From Rhodobacter sp. (GTDB taxonomy: Bacteria; Pseudomonadota; Alphaproteobacteria; Rhodobacterales; Rhodobacteraceae), in contig JACKKE010000008.1 of assembly GCA_020637595.1 (NCBI GenBank), forward strand, positions 124,001 to 188,000: a stretch of 64,000 bases of DNA, given 5' to 3'. Under the pieces are notes generated by a model. It searched no databases. It was not told the DNA's origin and was given only the letters and a program-made list of their open reading frames with translations. Shown here one piece after another: positions 40,485-50,779 of the stretch (position 1 is the first letter of the stretch; every line of letters begins with the position of its first letter). The position numbers and the translations under genes were made by a program.

Positions 40485-42305
40485 TCAGCCCTCGACCTTG
40501 GCCATCCGCTTGCGCTCATGCGGGTCCAGATACCGCTTGCGCAGGCGGATCGACTTGGGCGTGACCTCGACCAGCTCATCGTCGTCGATATAGGCGATCG
40601 ACTGTTCCAGCGACATGATGACCGGCGGCGTCAGCCGCACCGCCTCGTCGGTGCCCGAGGCCCGCACGTTGGTCAGCTTCTTGCCCTTGAGCGGGTTCAC
40701 TTCCAGATCGTTGTCGCGCGAATGCTCGCCGATGATCATCCCCTCGTAAACCTGCTCCTGCGCGCCGATGAACATCCGGCCGCGCTCTTCGAGGTTCCAC
40801 AGCGCATAGGCGACCGAGACGCCGTTCTCCATCGAGATCAGCACGCCCTGACGGCGGCCCTGGATCGGCCCCTTGTAGGGCGCCCAGTCGTGGAAGATGC
40901 GGTTCAGCACGCCGGTGCCGCGGGTGTCGGTCATGAACTCGCCCTGATAGCCGATCAGCCCGCGCGAGGGCACATGGGCGACGATCCGCGTCTTGCCGAC
41001 GCCGGCGGGTTTCATCTCGGTCAGGTCACCCTTGCGCGGGCCGGTCAGCTTTTCGATCACCGCGCCCGAGAATTCGTCGTCGACGTCGATGATGACTTCC
41101 TCGATCGGCTCCAGACGCTCGCCGCCTTCCTCGCGGAAGATCACCCGCGGACGGCTGATCGACAGCTCGAATCCTTCGCGGCGCATGTTTTCGATCAGCA
41201 CGCCCATCTGCAGTTCACCACGGCCCGAAACGACAAAGGCCTCGCCGCCGGGCGTGTCCTCGATCTTGATCGCGACGTTCGATTCGGCTTCCTTCATCAG
41301 GCGCTCGCGGATCACGCGCGACTGCACCTTGTTGCCGTCGCGGCCCGCCAGCGGGCTGTCGTTGATGCCGAAGGTGACCGAGATCGTCGGCGGGTCGATC
41401 GGCTGCGCGGGGATCGGCACGTCGATCGAGGGATCGCACAGCGTGTCGGCCACGGTCGCCTTGGTCATGCCGGCGATGGTGACGATATCGCCGGCCACCG
41501 CCTCGTCGATGGGCTGCTGGCCGAGGCCGCGGAACGCCAGGATCTTGGTCACCCGGAACTGCTCGATCCGCTCGCCGGTGCGCGACAGCGCCTTCAGCGT
41601 GGTGCCGACCTTCAGCGTGCCGGCCTCGACCCGGCCGGTCAGGATGCGGCCGATGAACGGGTCCGAGCCCAGCGTGGTCGCCAGCATGCGGAAGGGTTCG
41701 GTCTGATGCGCGATCTGCTTGGGCGGTTCGACATGGCGGATCACCAGTTCGAACAGCGCCGACATGTCCTTGCGCGGGCCGTCCAGTTCGTTATCGGCCC
41801 AGCCGTTGATCCCCGAGGCATAAAGCACCGGGAAGTCCAGCTGCTCGTCATCGGCGCCGAGGTTCGCGAACAGGTCAAAGACCTCGTTCAGCGCGCGGTC
41901 GGGCTCGGCGGCGGGCTTGTCGACCTTGTTCAGCACGACGATCGGCTTCAGCCCCAGCGCCAGCGCCTTCGAGGTCACGAACTTGGTCTGCGGCATCGGC
42001 CCTTCGGCCGCGTCAACCAGCAGGCAGACGCCGTCGACCATGCTGAGGATGCGTTCCACCTCGCCGCCGAAATCGGCGTGGCCGGGGGTGTCGACGATGT
42101 TGATCCGCGTGCCTTTCCACTCGACCGAGGTCGCCTTGGCGAGGATGGTGATCCCGCGCTCGCGTTCCAGGTCGTTGGAATCCATCGCGCGCTCGGTCAC
42201 GGCCTGACCTTCGCGATAGACGCCGGATTGTTTCAGAAGCTCGTCAACCAGCGTGGTCTTGCCGTGGTCGACGTGCGCGATGATCGCAATGTTGCGAAGG
42301 TCCAT
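40485..42305 (-). CDS. typA: Translational GTPase TypA/BipA
   Basis: Ribosome-binding GTPase involved in 50S assembly and stress adaptation. 606 residues. G1 AHVDHGKTTLVDELL, switch I with ERERGITILAKATS, G3 DTPGHADFGGEVER, G4 NKVDKPAAEPDR; then EF-G-like domains and the TypA-specific C-terminal domain with GERGRMFIGAQE-like sequence (LEERGRMFIGAQEQVYEGM) and LTNVRASGTDEAVRLTPP. ATG 42305 (MDLRNIAIIAHVDHG) is the standard start; the frame extends 12 codons upstream without function. Confidence 0.96.
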   Translation of the reverse strand: MDLRNIAIIAHVDHGKTTLVDELLKQSGVYREGQAVTERAMDSNDLERERGITILAKATSVEWKGTRINIVDTPGHADFGGEVERILSMVDGVCLLVDAAEGPMPQTKFVTSKALALGLKPIVVLNKVDKPAAEPDRALNEVFDLFANLGADDEQLDFPVLYASGINGWADNELDGPRKDMSALFELVIRHVEPPKQIAHQTEPFRMLATTLGSDPFIGRILTGRVEAGTLKVGTTLKALSRTGERIEQFRVTKILAFRGLGQQPIDEAVAGDIVTIAGMTKATVADTLCDPSIDVPIPAQPIDPPTISVTFGINDSPLAGRDGNKVQSRVIRERLMKEAESNVAIKIEDTPGGEAFVVSGRGELQMGVLIENMRREGFELSISRPRVIFREEGGERLEPIEEVIIDVDDEFSGAVIEKLTGPRKGDLTEMKPAGVGKTRIVAHVPSRGLIGYQGEFMTDTRGTGVLNRIFHDWAPYKGPIQGRRQGVLISMENGVSVAYALWNLEERGRMFIGAQEQVYEGMIIGEHSRDNDLEVNPLKGKKLTNVRASGTDEAVRLTPPVIMSLEQSIAYIDDDELVEVTPKSIRLRKRYLDPHERKRMAKVEG

Positions 42306-42362
42306 GAATTCGTCCTGATTGCTGCGCCGCCGCGCATACACGAGGAAAGCGGATTTGGCGAG

Positions 42363-42977
42363 TCAGGTTACGACATACCAGTCGCGGCGGTGGTTGAAGG
42401 CGATCACCGCGTTCAGGATCAGCGCCCCCAGCAGCGACCACAGCACCCGGTCGGCGGGCAGAAGCCAGGCGGCGACGGCGAACAGCACCAGGTCATGCAC
42501 CAGCTGCGTGACGCCCGCGCGGATGCCATAGCGGTCCTGCAGGATCATCGCCACGATCGACACCCCGCCCAGGCTGCCCGAGTGGCGAAAGAGGCCCAGC
42601 AGGCCCACACCCGCGCTGACCCCGAACAGCATCGCGGCGGCGGCAGGGTGGATGCTGTCGAGATGCACCAGCGGCTTCAGCGCCTCGGTCAGGGCCGAGA
42701 CCAGCACCACGGTGCCCAGGCTCTTCGCGCAGAACACCGGACCGCGCAGGCGCCAGGCGAGGGCGAAGAACGGGATGTTCATGGCAAAGAACACCACCGA
42801 GAAATTCCACCCCAGCGCGTAGGACAGGATCAGCGCCACCCCGGCGGTGCCGCCGGTCACCAGCCCCGCGGCGCGCAGCAGATGCACACCCAGCGCCGCC
42901 TGCGCCGAGGCGATCACGAGGCCTTGCAGATCCTCGATGGGGGTGTAGTGGCGCGCGGAAGAAAGGTCAGTATCCAT
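42363..42977 (-). CDS. YitT family membrane protein
   Basis: 204 residues with five to six predicted membrane helices. YitT/DUF161 N-terminal plan: GVHLLRAAGLVTGGTAGVAL, SVVFFAMNIPFFALAWRL, KSLGTVVLVSALTEAL, SAGVGLLGLFRHSGSLGG then VSIVAMILQDRYGIRAG. This family is of unknown transport role; the typical soluble C-terminal DUF2179 domain is absent here, as in many alphaproteobacterial members. ATG 42977 precedes a short polar N-terminal tail. Separate from typA by 57 bases. Confidence 0.85.
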   Translation of the reverse strand: MDTDLSSARHYTPIEDLQGLVIASAQAALGVHLLRAAGLVTGGTAGVALILSYALGWNFSVVFFAMNIPFFALAWRLRGPVFCAKSLGTVVLVSALTEALKPLVHLDSIHPAAAAMLFGVSAGVGLLGLFRHSGSLGGVSIVAMILQDRYGIRAGVTQLVHDLVLFAVAAWLLPADRVLWSLLGALILNAVIAFNHRRDWYVVT

Positions 42978-43059
42978 GACCTGAATATGCTGCGTCGCGG
43001 CGAAAAAGTCCAATGCGTGATGCGAAAGGGCGCCATGCGGTGCCGGCATGCCTGCCGTG

Positions 43060-43389
43060 TCAGTGCGGCGCGGCGTTGGAGAACAGGTTGATCACCAGGA
43101 TCCCGGCGATGATCAGCCCCATGCCCAGAACCGCCGGCAGATCGAGGCGCTGGTTGAACGCCAGATAGCCGATTGCGGCGATCAGGCAGATCCCCAGCCC
43201 CGACCAGACCGCATAGGCGATCCCCACCGGCATGACCCGCAGGACCAGCGCCAGCAGCCAGAACGAGACCCCATAGGCCACCACGACCACTGCCGAGGGC
43301 CCCAGCCGTGTGAACCCGTCGCTGGCCTTGAGCGCGGTGGTGCCGATGGTTTCGAAGAAGATGGCGGCGGCGAGCAGGATCCAGGGCAT
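43060..43389 (-). CDS. Small multidrug resistance (SMR) family transporter
   Basis: 109 residues, four membrane helices, the normal SMR size. The essential membrane Glu is in FFETIGTTALKAS (residue 13 region); further motifs are VVVVAYGVSFWLLALVLRVMPVGIAYAVWSG and GIIAAIGYLAFNQRL-like DLPAVLGMGLIIAGILVINL. Dual-topology proton antiporter for cationic compounds by family; guanidinium or quaternary ammonium specificity cannot be told from sequence alone. GGAG sits six bases before ATG 43389. 82 bases upstream of the YitT gene on the same strand. Confidence 0.88.
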   Translation of the reverse strand: MPWILLAAAIFFETIGTTALKASDGFTRLGPSAVVVVAYGVSFWLLALVLRVMPVGIAYAVWSGLGICLIAAIGYLAFNQRLDLPAVLGMGLIIAGILVINLFSNAAPH

Positions 43390-43557
43390 GGGGGTCTCCG
43401 GGGTTGGCGGGGTCTGTGTCGCAGGTTCCGAAGGTGCAGGGAAGGGGGGCGCTGCCCAGGATCACCGAGACAGTTTGACACCTTGCAGCGCCGGGCTCTG
43501 TCCGCCCGCCCGGGGATATCCGCGCCGCAAAGACGGGCCGGTGGTGGTTTGCCCGGC

Positions 43558-43574
43558 GCAATGTATACCATTGC
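43558..43574. promoter_or_regulatory. Palindrome in the SMR/icd intergenic region, GntR-like
   Basis: GCAATG (43558-43563), TATAC, CATTGC (43569-43574), a 6-bp inverted repeat with a GTATAC core. FadR-subfamily GntR regulators bind similar TNGTATACNA-type sites. It lies 136 bases before icd and 168 bases before the divergent SMR gene; TTGACT at 43581-43586 just beyond could be a -35. The rest of the 321-base gap (43390-43710) shows no gene. Confidence 0.4.
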
Positions 43575-43710
43575 ACACAATTGACTTGACGACGGGTCCG
43601 CGATAGGCGAGACAGCGTTGCAACGGCAGGGCCGGCGGCAGTTCCGGCCCGTTTCCCGCCCGTATCCGCCCCGTTCCCACATTGTCGATCAGCTTTGAAG
43701 GATCCGACGC

Positions 43711-45906
<2,196 letters not shown>

Positions 45907-45931
45907 GACGGCAAAGGCCGTAAGCGATTGG

Positions 45932-45958
45932 AAACGGCCCCCTTGTGGGGCCGTTTTT
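45932..45958 (+). terminator. Terminator of icd
   Basis: 10-bp perfect stem AAACGGCCCC/GGGGCCGTTT (45932-45941 with 45947-45956), five-base loop, T-run to 45958; 26 bases after the icd stop. Confidence 0.85.
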
Positions 45959-46178
45959 CATGGGGATGTCGAGGCGCCGTCCGAGCATATCGAAGTCTGC
46001 TCCAACGTGGTTTGCAGATCGCGCGGTCGGTGACCATGTCGTCATCAGACCAGAGGTGGAGGAAAGCGGCGGCACTGAGGGAGTGCTCGCTCCAAACACT
46101 TTATGGATTCGCTGCAACGGCTGACGCCAGACGCCAATGTCGACAACGCTATGGGTCTTGGGGGTGTGTTCCTCAACG
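45959..46178. other. Intergenic region without recognised gene (icd to cspA)
   Basis: 220 bases. Short open frames exist on the minus strand (for example from 46117), but none has a ribosome site or a product I recognise. It reads like a decayed coding remnant, though I cannot name the source. No repeat found. Confidence 0.4.
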
Positions 46179-46203
46179 AAAAAGGCGCCCCGGGGGGCGC
46201 CTT
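46179..46203 (-). terminator. Terminator of cspA
   Basis: 10-bp stem AAGGCGCCCC/GGGGCGCCTT (46182-46191 with 46194-46203) with a two-base central loop, followed on the minus strand by TTTTT; 21 bases past the cspA stop. Confidence 0.8.
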
Positions 46204-46224
46204 CTCAGTCCGTTCGAACCAAAC

Positions 46225-46431
46225 TCAGGCGAGTTGCAGGTTCGAGGCCGACTCGCGGCCGCGGCGGTCGGTTTCCAGGTCGAAGGTGACCTTCTGACCG
46301 TCAGCCAGCTCGCGCAGGCCGGCGCGCTCCAGCGCGGTGATGTGGACGAACACGTCCTTCGAACCGCCTTCGGGGGCGATGAAGCCGTAGCCTTTGGTGG
46401 CGTTGAACCATTTCACGGTGCCGTTGGCCAT
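46225..46431 (-). CDS. cspA: Cold-shock domain protein (CspA family)
   Basis: 68 residues, single-stranded nucleic-acid chaperone with OB fold: MANGTVKWFNATKGYGFIAP contains RNP1 (KGYGFIAP), and KDVFVHITALERAG contains RNP2 (VFVHI). Strong ribosome site AAAAGGAGAACTCACG before ATG 46431. A 100-base or longer leader with no gene lies upstream, as usual for cold-shock genes with regulatory 5' UTRs. Not part of an operon. Confidence 0.95.
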   Translation of the reverse strand: MANGTVKWFNATKGYGFIAPEGGSKDVFVHITALERAGLRELADGQKVTFDLETDRRGRESASNLQLA

Positions 46432-46846
46432 CGTGAGTTCTCCTTTTGAATGCCATCCACACAGCGTGATGGCCCGGCTCAGTGTCGTCAGGGTCGCAAC
46501 TGAAGCCGAAAAGGAAACAGAGGTCGCATGAAGAATCTTAGCAGGGGGCTACATGCGCTTTCCGGGCGGAAAAATCAAGGGTGGGTTTGCAAGGCAGCCC
46601 ATTCGCCAGCCGAAAGCGCGGTGCAAAAACGCAGCGGTGCCGCGGTGGTCGAGGGGCGACCCGACAGCGAGACCCCGGGGCTGAACGGGGTCACGCTCGC
46701 GGGGGGGCTGGCACCTGGCGCAAACGGGCTGCAGGTGCCAGCCCGACGCACGGCCGGCTTCAGAGCCATCCCGCTTGATGTCGATCATGGCGTTGCGACG
46801 CCCGGTGTCTAGGGTTTACCATCTCGAGCCCGTTAGGAGGTTTGCC
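46432..46846. other. 415-base intergenic region between cspA and a secreted protein gene
   Basis: Contains the cspA leader and promoter side (46432-46530) and, further right, a perfect 13-bp inverted repeat GGGCTGGCACCTG/CAGGTGCCAGCCC (46705-46717 with 46732-46744) with a 14-base loop and no following T-run. AGGAGG at 46835-46840 serves the next gene. I find no credible coding frame here. Confidence 0.5.
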
Positions 46847-47458
46847 ATGCGTCCTGTCGTTTGTGCTGCCGTGTTCCTTGCATGTCCCGCAGGTGTGCTG
46901 CTGGCTGAAGAGGTGCCGCCGGTGACCTTGCACGCGCCGCCGGCCTATGCGCATCTGCCCGGTGACGAGGGGTGGGCGCTGGCCCCTTCCGCCACCGCGG
47001 ACACGGCTGCCGCCACGCGGAGCCTGGGGCCGACGCAGCTGTTGACCGCCATGCTGCGGGTGATCCCGGTCACCGATCCGCAGGCGGTCGTCACCCATCG
47101 GAAACGTCCGCGGGAACATCTGGCCGAGGTGCTCTATGGCATGGGAGACACGCTGAACGCGGCGCTGGGCGTTCCGGCCTCGGGCGAGCCGCTGATCGAC
47201 GCCTCGCCCTGGGATTACGCGGGGATGTGGTGCCTCTATTACAACGCCTTGAGCAGTGGTGCGCCCGATGACGCACATGCGGGGTCCTCGCGCGACATGT
47301 CGGTCGCCGGGGCGCTTTGTGCGCGGATCGACCCGCCGGCGGTGATCGACATGCGGATCATGGACGTGCGGCGCATGGCCAACGATCATTACGCGAATCT
47401 TGCAATGGATGCGGCGGATTTCTTCGAGACCCTCTGGTTCGATCCTCCGACGCACTGA
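46847..47458 (+). CDS. Secreted protein of unknown function
   Basis: 203 residues with signal peptide MRPVVCAAVFLACPAGVLLAEE and a mature part including VTLHAPPAYAHLPGDEGWAL, GPTQLLTAMLRVIPVTDP, RKRPREHLAEVLYGMGDTLN, WDYAGMWCLYYNALSSGAPD and VIDMRIMDVRRMANDHYAN. Only two cysteines follow the signal. No family recognised. ATG 46847 is fixed by AGGAGG at ideal distance. 75 bases before the esterase gene; the two could be cotranscribed. Confidence 0.72.
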   Translation: MRPVVCAAVFLACPAGVLLAEEVPPVTLHAPPAYAHLPGDEGWALAPSATADTAAATRSLGPTQLLTAMLRVIPVTDPQAVVTHRKRPREHLAEVLYGMGDTLNAALGVPASGEPLIDASPWDYAGMWCLYYNALSSGAPDDAHAGSSRDMSVAGALCARIDPPAVIDMRIMDVRRMANDHYANLAMDAADFFETLWFDPPTH

Positions 47459-47533
47459 CGGCGCCCGTCTTTGGGCTTGATCGCATTCGCGCGGCATGCC
47501 CAACTGACCCTTGGCCAGGATGAGGAGGGGCGC

Positions 47534-48565
47534 ATGGGCAAGCTGAAAATGTTGTGGACGCTTGCCGTCGTGCAGATGCCCGAACCGCTGGCGGCGCTGG
47601 TCTTTGCCGGGCGGCGGCGGGTTGTCGACGGGCGGCGCATCGACCCCAAGGCACAGGCGCTGGGCGCGCTGTTCGACCAGGTTCGGGTGCCGGGGGTGAC
47701 CCCGACCCTGGCCGAAAGCCGTGCCTCGCTGCGGCTCCTGGCCGAGAAATTCGACCGGCCGTGCCCGGCTTCGGTGACCCGCCGCGACATCACCGTGCCC
47801 GGTGCGGCCGGGGATCGTCCGGGGCGGCTCTATGACACCGACCCGGACGGGGCGATGCGGCCGACGCTGCTTTTCCTGCACGGCGGGGGCTGGGTGCAGG
47901 GCGATCTGGAGACCCATGACGGGTTGTGCGGGCAGATTGCGCTCGAGGCCGGGTGCCGGGTGATCGCCCTCGACTATCGGCTGGCGCCTGAACACAAGTT
48001 TCCCGCCGGTCCCGACGACGTGCTGGCCGCCTATCGGGCGCTGCGCGAGCGGCCTGAGGCGTGGGGTGTGGATCCCACGCGGCTGGCGGTGGCTGGGGAC
48101 AGCGCCGGGGGAAACCTGACGGCGGTGCTGATGCACGACATCGCCGCGGCGGGTCTGCCGATGCCGCGCGCGCAGCTGCTGATTTACCCGGCGGTTGATG
48201 CGCGGATGCAGACCCGCACGATGCAGGAACTCCGGCAGGCCTATGTTCTGCCGGTCGATCGTATCGGCTGGTATATCGACCAGTATCTGCCCCAGGGGCA
48301 GGACCGCCTCGACCCGCGCCTGTCGCCGGTTCTGTCGCCACACCTGGCGGCCCAGCCCCCGGCCTGCGTGATCGTCGCCGGCCATGACCCGCTGTGGGAT
48401 GACGGGCTGATGCAGGCCGAGGCGCTGGAGCAGGCCGGGGTGCCGGTCGAGATCCTGCGCTATCCCGGCCAGATCCACATCTTCGTCTCGGCGCGCAGGG
48501 TTGTGCCGCAGGGCGTCGAGGCGATCAGCCGGGCCAGCGTCTGGCTGCAGCGGGCGCTGGGGTAG
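47534..48565 (+). CDS. Alpha/beta hydrolase, hormone-sensitive lipase type esterase
   Basis: 343 residues. The HSL-family oxyanion motif HGGGW (LLFLHGGGWVQGDLETHD), DYRLAPEHKFPAG, the nucleophile elbow GDSAGGNLTAVLMHD, LLIYPAVDARMQ, then catalytic Asp in VAGHDPLWDDG and His in GQIHIFVSA. Hydrolyses short acyl or aryl esters by family; the natural substrate is unknown. ATG 47534 follows GGAGGGGCGC. Its stop codon TAG (48563-48565) lies inside a 28-bp palindromic repeat. Confidence 0.9.
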   Translation: MGKLKMLWTLAVVQMPEPLAALVFAGRRRVVDGRRIDPKAQALGALFDQVRVPGVTPTLAESRASLRLLAEKFDRPCPASVTRRDITVPGAAGDRPGRLYDTDPDGAMRPTLLFLHGGGWVQGDLETHDGLCGQIALEAGCRVIALDYRLAPEHKFPAGPDDVLAAYRALRERPEAWGVDPTRLAVAGDSAGGNLTAVLMHDIAAAGLPMPRAQLLIYPAVDARMQTRTMQELRQAYVLPVDRIGWYIDQYLPQGQDRLDPRLSPVLSPHLAAQPPACVIVAGHDPLWDDGLMQAEALEQAGVPVEILRYPGQIHIFVSARRVVPQGVEAISRASVWLQRALG

Positions 48566-48589
48566 GATGGGCAATATTGCCCATCCTAC
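48562..48589. repeat. 28-bp perfect palindrome, dispersed repeat family A, copy 1
   Basis: Arms GTAGGATGGGCAAT and its exact complement meet without a loop. The central 24 bases recur at 62770-62793, and related arms occur in pepF at 51480. It includes the stop codon of the esterase gene and lies before guaB; it could act as a REP-like element or transcript-end hairpin. Confidence 0.8.
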
Positions 48590-48716
48590 GGGCACCCCGG
48601 GCTGTCCGTCTGCCCCCTGATACGGGTTGCGGCGCCTGACCCCCTTTCCTTTCCCTCCAGACCGTGCAATAGGGCCGTGCCAAGCGACGACTCCCCCTGC
48701 AGACAGGAGCTCCCCC

Positions 48717-50168
48717 ATGCAGATCCGCGAGGCCCTCACCTTCGACGACGTCCTTCTCGTGCCCGCGGCCTCGACCGTGCTGCCCTCGACGGCGGATGTC
48801 TCGACCAAGGTCACGAAATCCATCCGTCTGAACATCCCGCTGCTCAGCTCGGCGATGGATACCGTGACCGAGGCCCGGATGGCGATCGCGATGGCGCAGG
48901 CCGGCGGCATGGGCGTGATCCATCGCAATCTCGACCTCGAGGCCCAGGCCGCCGAGGTCCGCCGCGTCAAGCGGTTCGAATCGGGGATCGTCTACAACCC
49001 GATCACCCTGACCCCCGACCAGACCCTGGCCGAGGCCAAGGTGTTGGCCGAGCGTTACAACGTCACCGGCTTCCCGGTGGTCGATGCCGGCGGCCGTGTG
49101 GTCGGCATCGTCACGAACCGCGACATGCGCTTTGTCGACGATCCCAAGACCCCGGTGCGGGTGATGATGACCGCCAATGACCTGGCGATCCTGCGCGAAC
49201 CCGCCGACCGCGAGGAAGCCCGCGGCATGATGCACGAGCGCCGGATCGAAAAGCTCTTGGTGGTCAACGCCGAGGGCAAGCTGACCGGCCTGCTGACGCT
49301 CAAGGACACAGAAAAGGCCGTGCTGCACCCGATGGCCTGCAAGGACGAACTGGGCCGGCTGCGCGTCGCCGCGGCCTCGACGGTGGGCGATGCGGGCTAT
49401 GAACGCTCGGCGGCCCTGGTCGAGGCGGGCGTGGACCTGCTGGTGATCGACACCGCGCACGGTCATTCGGCCTCGGTTGCCGAGGCGGTCGAGCGGGTCA
49501 AGGCGCTGTCCAACGCGGTGCAGGTCGTCGCCGGCAACGTCGCCACTGCCGAGGCCACCCGTGCGCTGATCGGCGCGGGCGCGGATGCGGTCAAGGTCGG
49601 CATCGGCCCGGGCTCGATCTGCACGACGCGGATCGTCGCCGGTGTCGGCGTGCCGCAGCTGACGGCGATCATGGACGCAGCCGGCGCGGCCGGCGAGACG
49701 CCGGTCATTGCCGACGGCGGCATCAAGTTCTCGGGCGATTTCGCCAAGGCGATTGCCGCGGGCGCCAGCTGCGCGATGGTCGGCTCGGCCATTGCGGGGA
49801 CCGAGGAGGCCCCGGGCGAGGTGATCCTGTTCCAGGGCCGCAGCTATAAATCCTATCGCGGCATGGGCTCGCTGGGGGCGATGGCGCGCGGCTCGGCCGA
49901 CCGCTATTTCCAGAAGGATGCCGCCTCGGACAAGCTGGTGCCCGAGGGGATCGAAGGCCAGGTGCCCTACAAGGGGCCGGTCGGCGGGGTGATCCACCAG
50001 ATGGTCGGCGGGTTGCGCGCGGCGATGGGCTATACCGGCTGCGCGACCGTGTCCGAAATGCGCCGCAACTGCCAGTTCGTGCGTATCACCGGCGCCGGGC
50101 TGAAGGAAAGCCACGTCCACGACGTGCAGATCACCCGCGAAAGCCCGAACTATCGCCTGGGCGGCTGA
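48717..50168 (+). CDS. guaB: Inosine-5'-monophosphate dehydrogenase
   Basis: Oxidises IMP to XMP, the committed step to GMP; guaA, the next step, is at the right end of the window. 483 residues. TIM barrel start REALTFDDVLLVPAASTVLP, LSSAMDTVTEARMAIAMAQAGGMGVIH, two CBS domains (~95-205), then DTAHGHSASVAEAVERV, catalytic-Cys loop KVGIGPGSICTTRIVAGVG, GGIKFSGDFAKAIAAGA and the flap Arg-Tyr region GSADRYFQKD. ATG 48717 (MQIREALTF) follows AGGAGCTCCCCC. Confidence 0.96.
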   Translation: MQIREALTFDDVLLVPAASTVLPSTADVSTKVTKSIRLNIPLLSSAMDTVTEARMAIAMAQAGGMGVIHRNLDLEAQAAEVRRVKRFESGIVYNPITLTPDQTLAEAKVLAERYNVTGFPVVDAGGRVVGIVTNRDMRFVDDPKTPVRVMMTANDLAILREPADREEARGMMHERRIEKLLVVNAEGKLTGLLTLKDTEKAVLHPMACKDELGRLRVAAASTVGDAGYERSAALVEAGVDLLVIDTAHGHSASVAEAVERVKALSNAVQVVAGNVATAEATRALIGAGADAVKVGIGPGSICTTRIVAGVGVPQLTAIMDAAGAAGETPVIADGGIKFSGDFAKAIAAGASCAMVGSAIAGTEEAPGEVILFQGRSYKSYRGMGSLGAMARGSADRYFQKDAASDKLVPEGIEGQVPYKGPVGGVIHQMVGGLRAAMGYTGCATVSEMRRNCQFVRITGAGLKESHVHDVQITRESPNYRLGG

Positions 50169-50251
50169 TCACCGCGGGCGCAGGGTGCGCCTGCCCCTTG
50201 TTCCGTCGCGCCCCTTGACGCAGTCTGGGGGCGCCAGCGAGAGGGACAGAC

Positions 50252-50545
50252 ATGCGCAGCAACGGCTTTGACGAGGACGACAGCGATTTCGAGCCGGGAA
50301 ACCGCGAGCTGTGGCCGCGCATCCTGTGGATCGTTGTCATCACGATGATGATCTCGGTCGCGCAATCGGTCCTGTTCGCCGTCGCCGTGCTGCAGATCGT
50401 CATCATGGTCGCCAACCGCGGCCGCGCAAACGAGGATCTGGGTGATTTTGGAAGCATGGTCGGCGCCTGGGTCGCCAAGGCCGCCCGCTATCAATCCGCA
50501 GCCTCGGACCAGAAACCCTGGCCCTGGACGCCGATGGGATCCTAG
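50252..50545 (+). CDS. DUF4389 domain membrane protein
   Basis: 97 residues. One long hydrophobic section at residues ~24-53 (ILWIVVITMMISVAQSVLFAVAVLQIVIMV) that could span the membrane once or as a hairpin, then NRGRANEDLGDFGSMVGAWVAKAARYQSAASDQKPWPW, which is the conserved DUF4389 end (N-L-x-x-F-G, then D-x-K-P-x-P). Function unknown. ATG 50252 follows GAGAGGGACAGAC. 83 bases after guaB; cotranscription is possible. Confidence 0.82.
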   Translation: MRSNGFDEDDSDFEPGNRELWPRILWIVVITMMISVAQSVLFAVAVLQIVIMVANRGRANEDLGDFGSMVGAWVAKAARYQSAASDQKPWPWTPMGS

Positions 50546-50580
50546 GGCGGAAGCCCCGGGGGCTCTGCCCCCGGACCCCC

Positions 50581-50686
50581 GGGATATTTGAAACGCAAAG
50601 ATGGGGACAGACGCGCTGCGCCCCATCTTTGCGTTTCAAATATCCTGGGGGTGAATTCGGCGCAGCCGAAGAGGGGGCAAAGCCCC
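50581..50686. repeat. Composite inverted repeat, dispersed family B, copies 1 and 2
   Basis: GGATATTTGAAACGCAAAGA (from 50582) followed by TGGGG, then 14 bases, then its inverted copy (50621-50645) extending into CTGGGGGTGAATTCGGCGCA and an AAGAGGGGGCAAAGCCCC hairpin. The same composite, reversed and with a few changes, lies at 55526-55594. The 234-base gap 50546-50779 between DUF4389 and pepF genes is filled mainly by this element and further GC hairpins (GCGCCGC/GCGGCGC at 50691). Confidence 0.8.
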
Positions 50687-50779
50687 TGCCGCGCCGCGTC
50701 AGCGGCGCGCCGGGTCGCCCGCAGGTCAAAGCGTGAAACGCTTTCGGCCCAGGGCGAAACCCCGCCTGGCCTGCGCGTC

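Noticed and set aside
40101..43091. 996-codon + strand frame spanning typA and the YitT gene
   Set aside because: Crosses two well-supported minus-strand genes and their intergenic DNA; mirror artefact.
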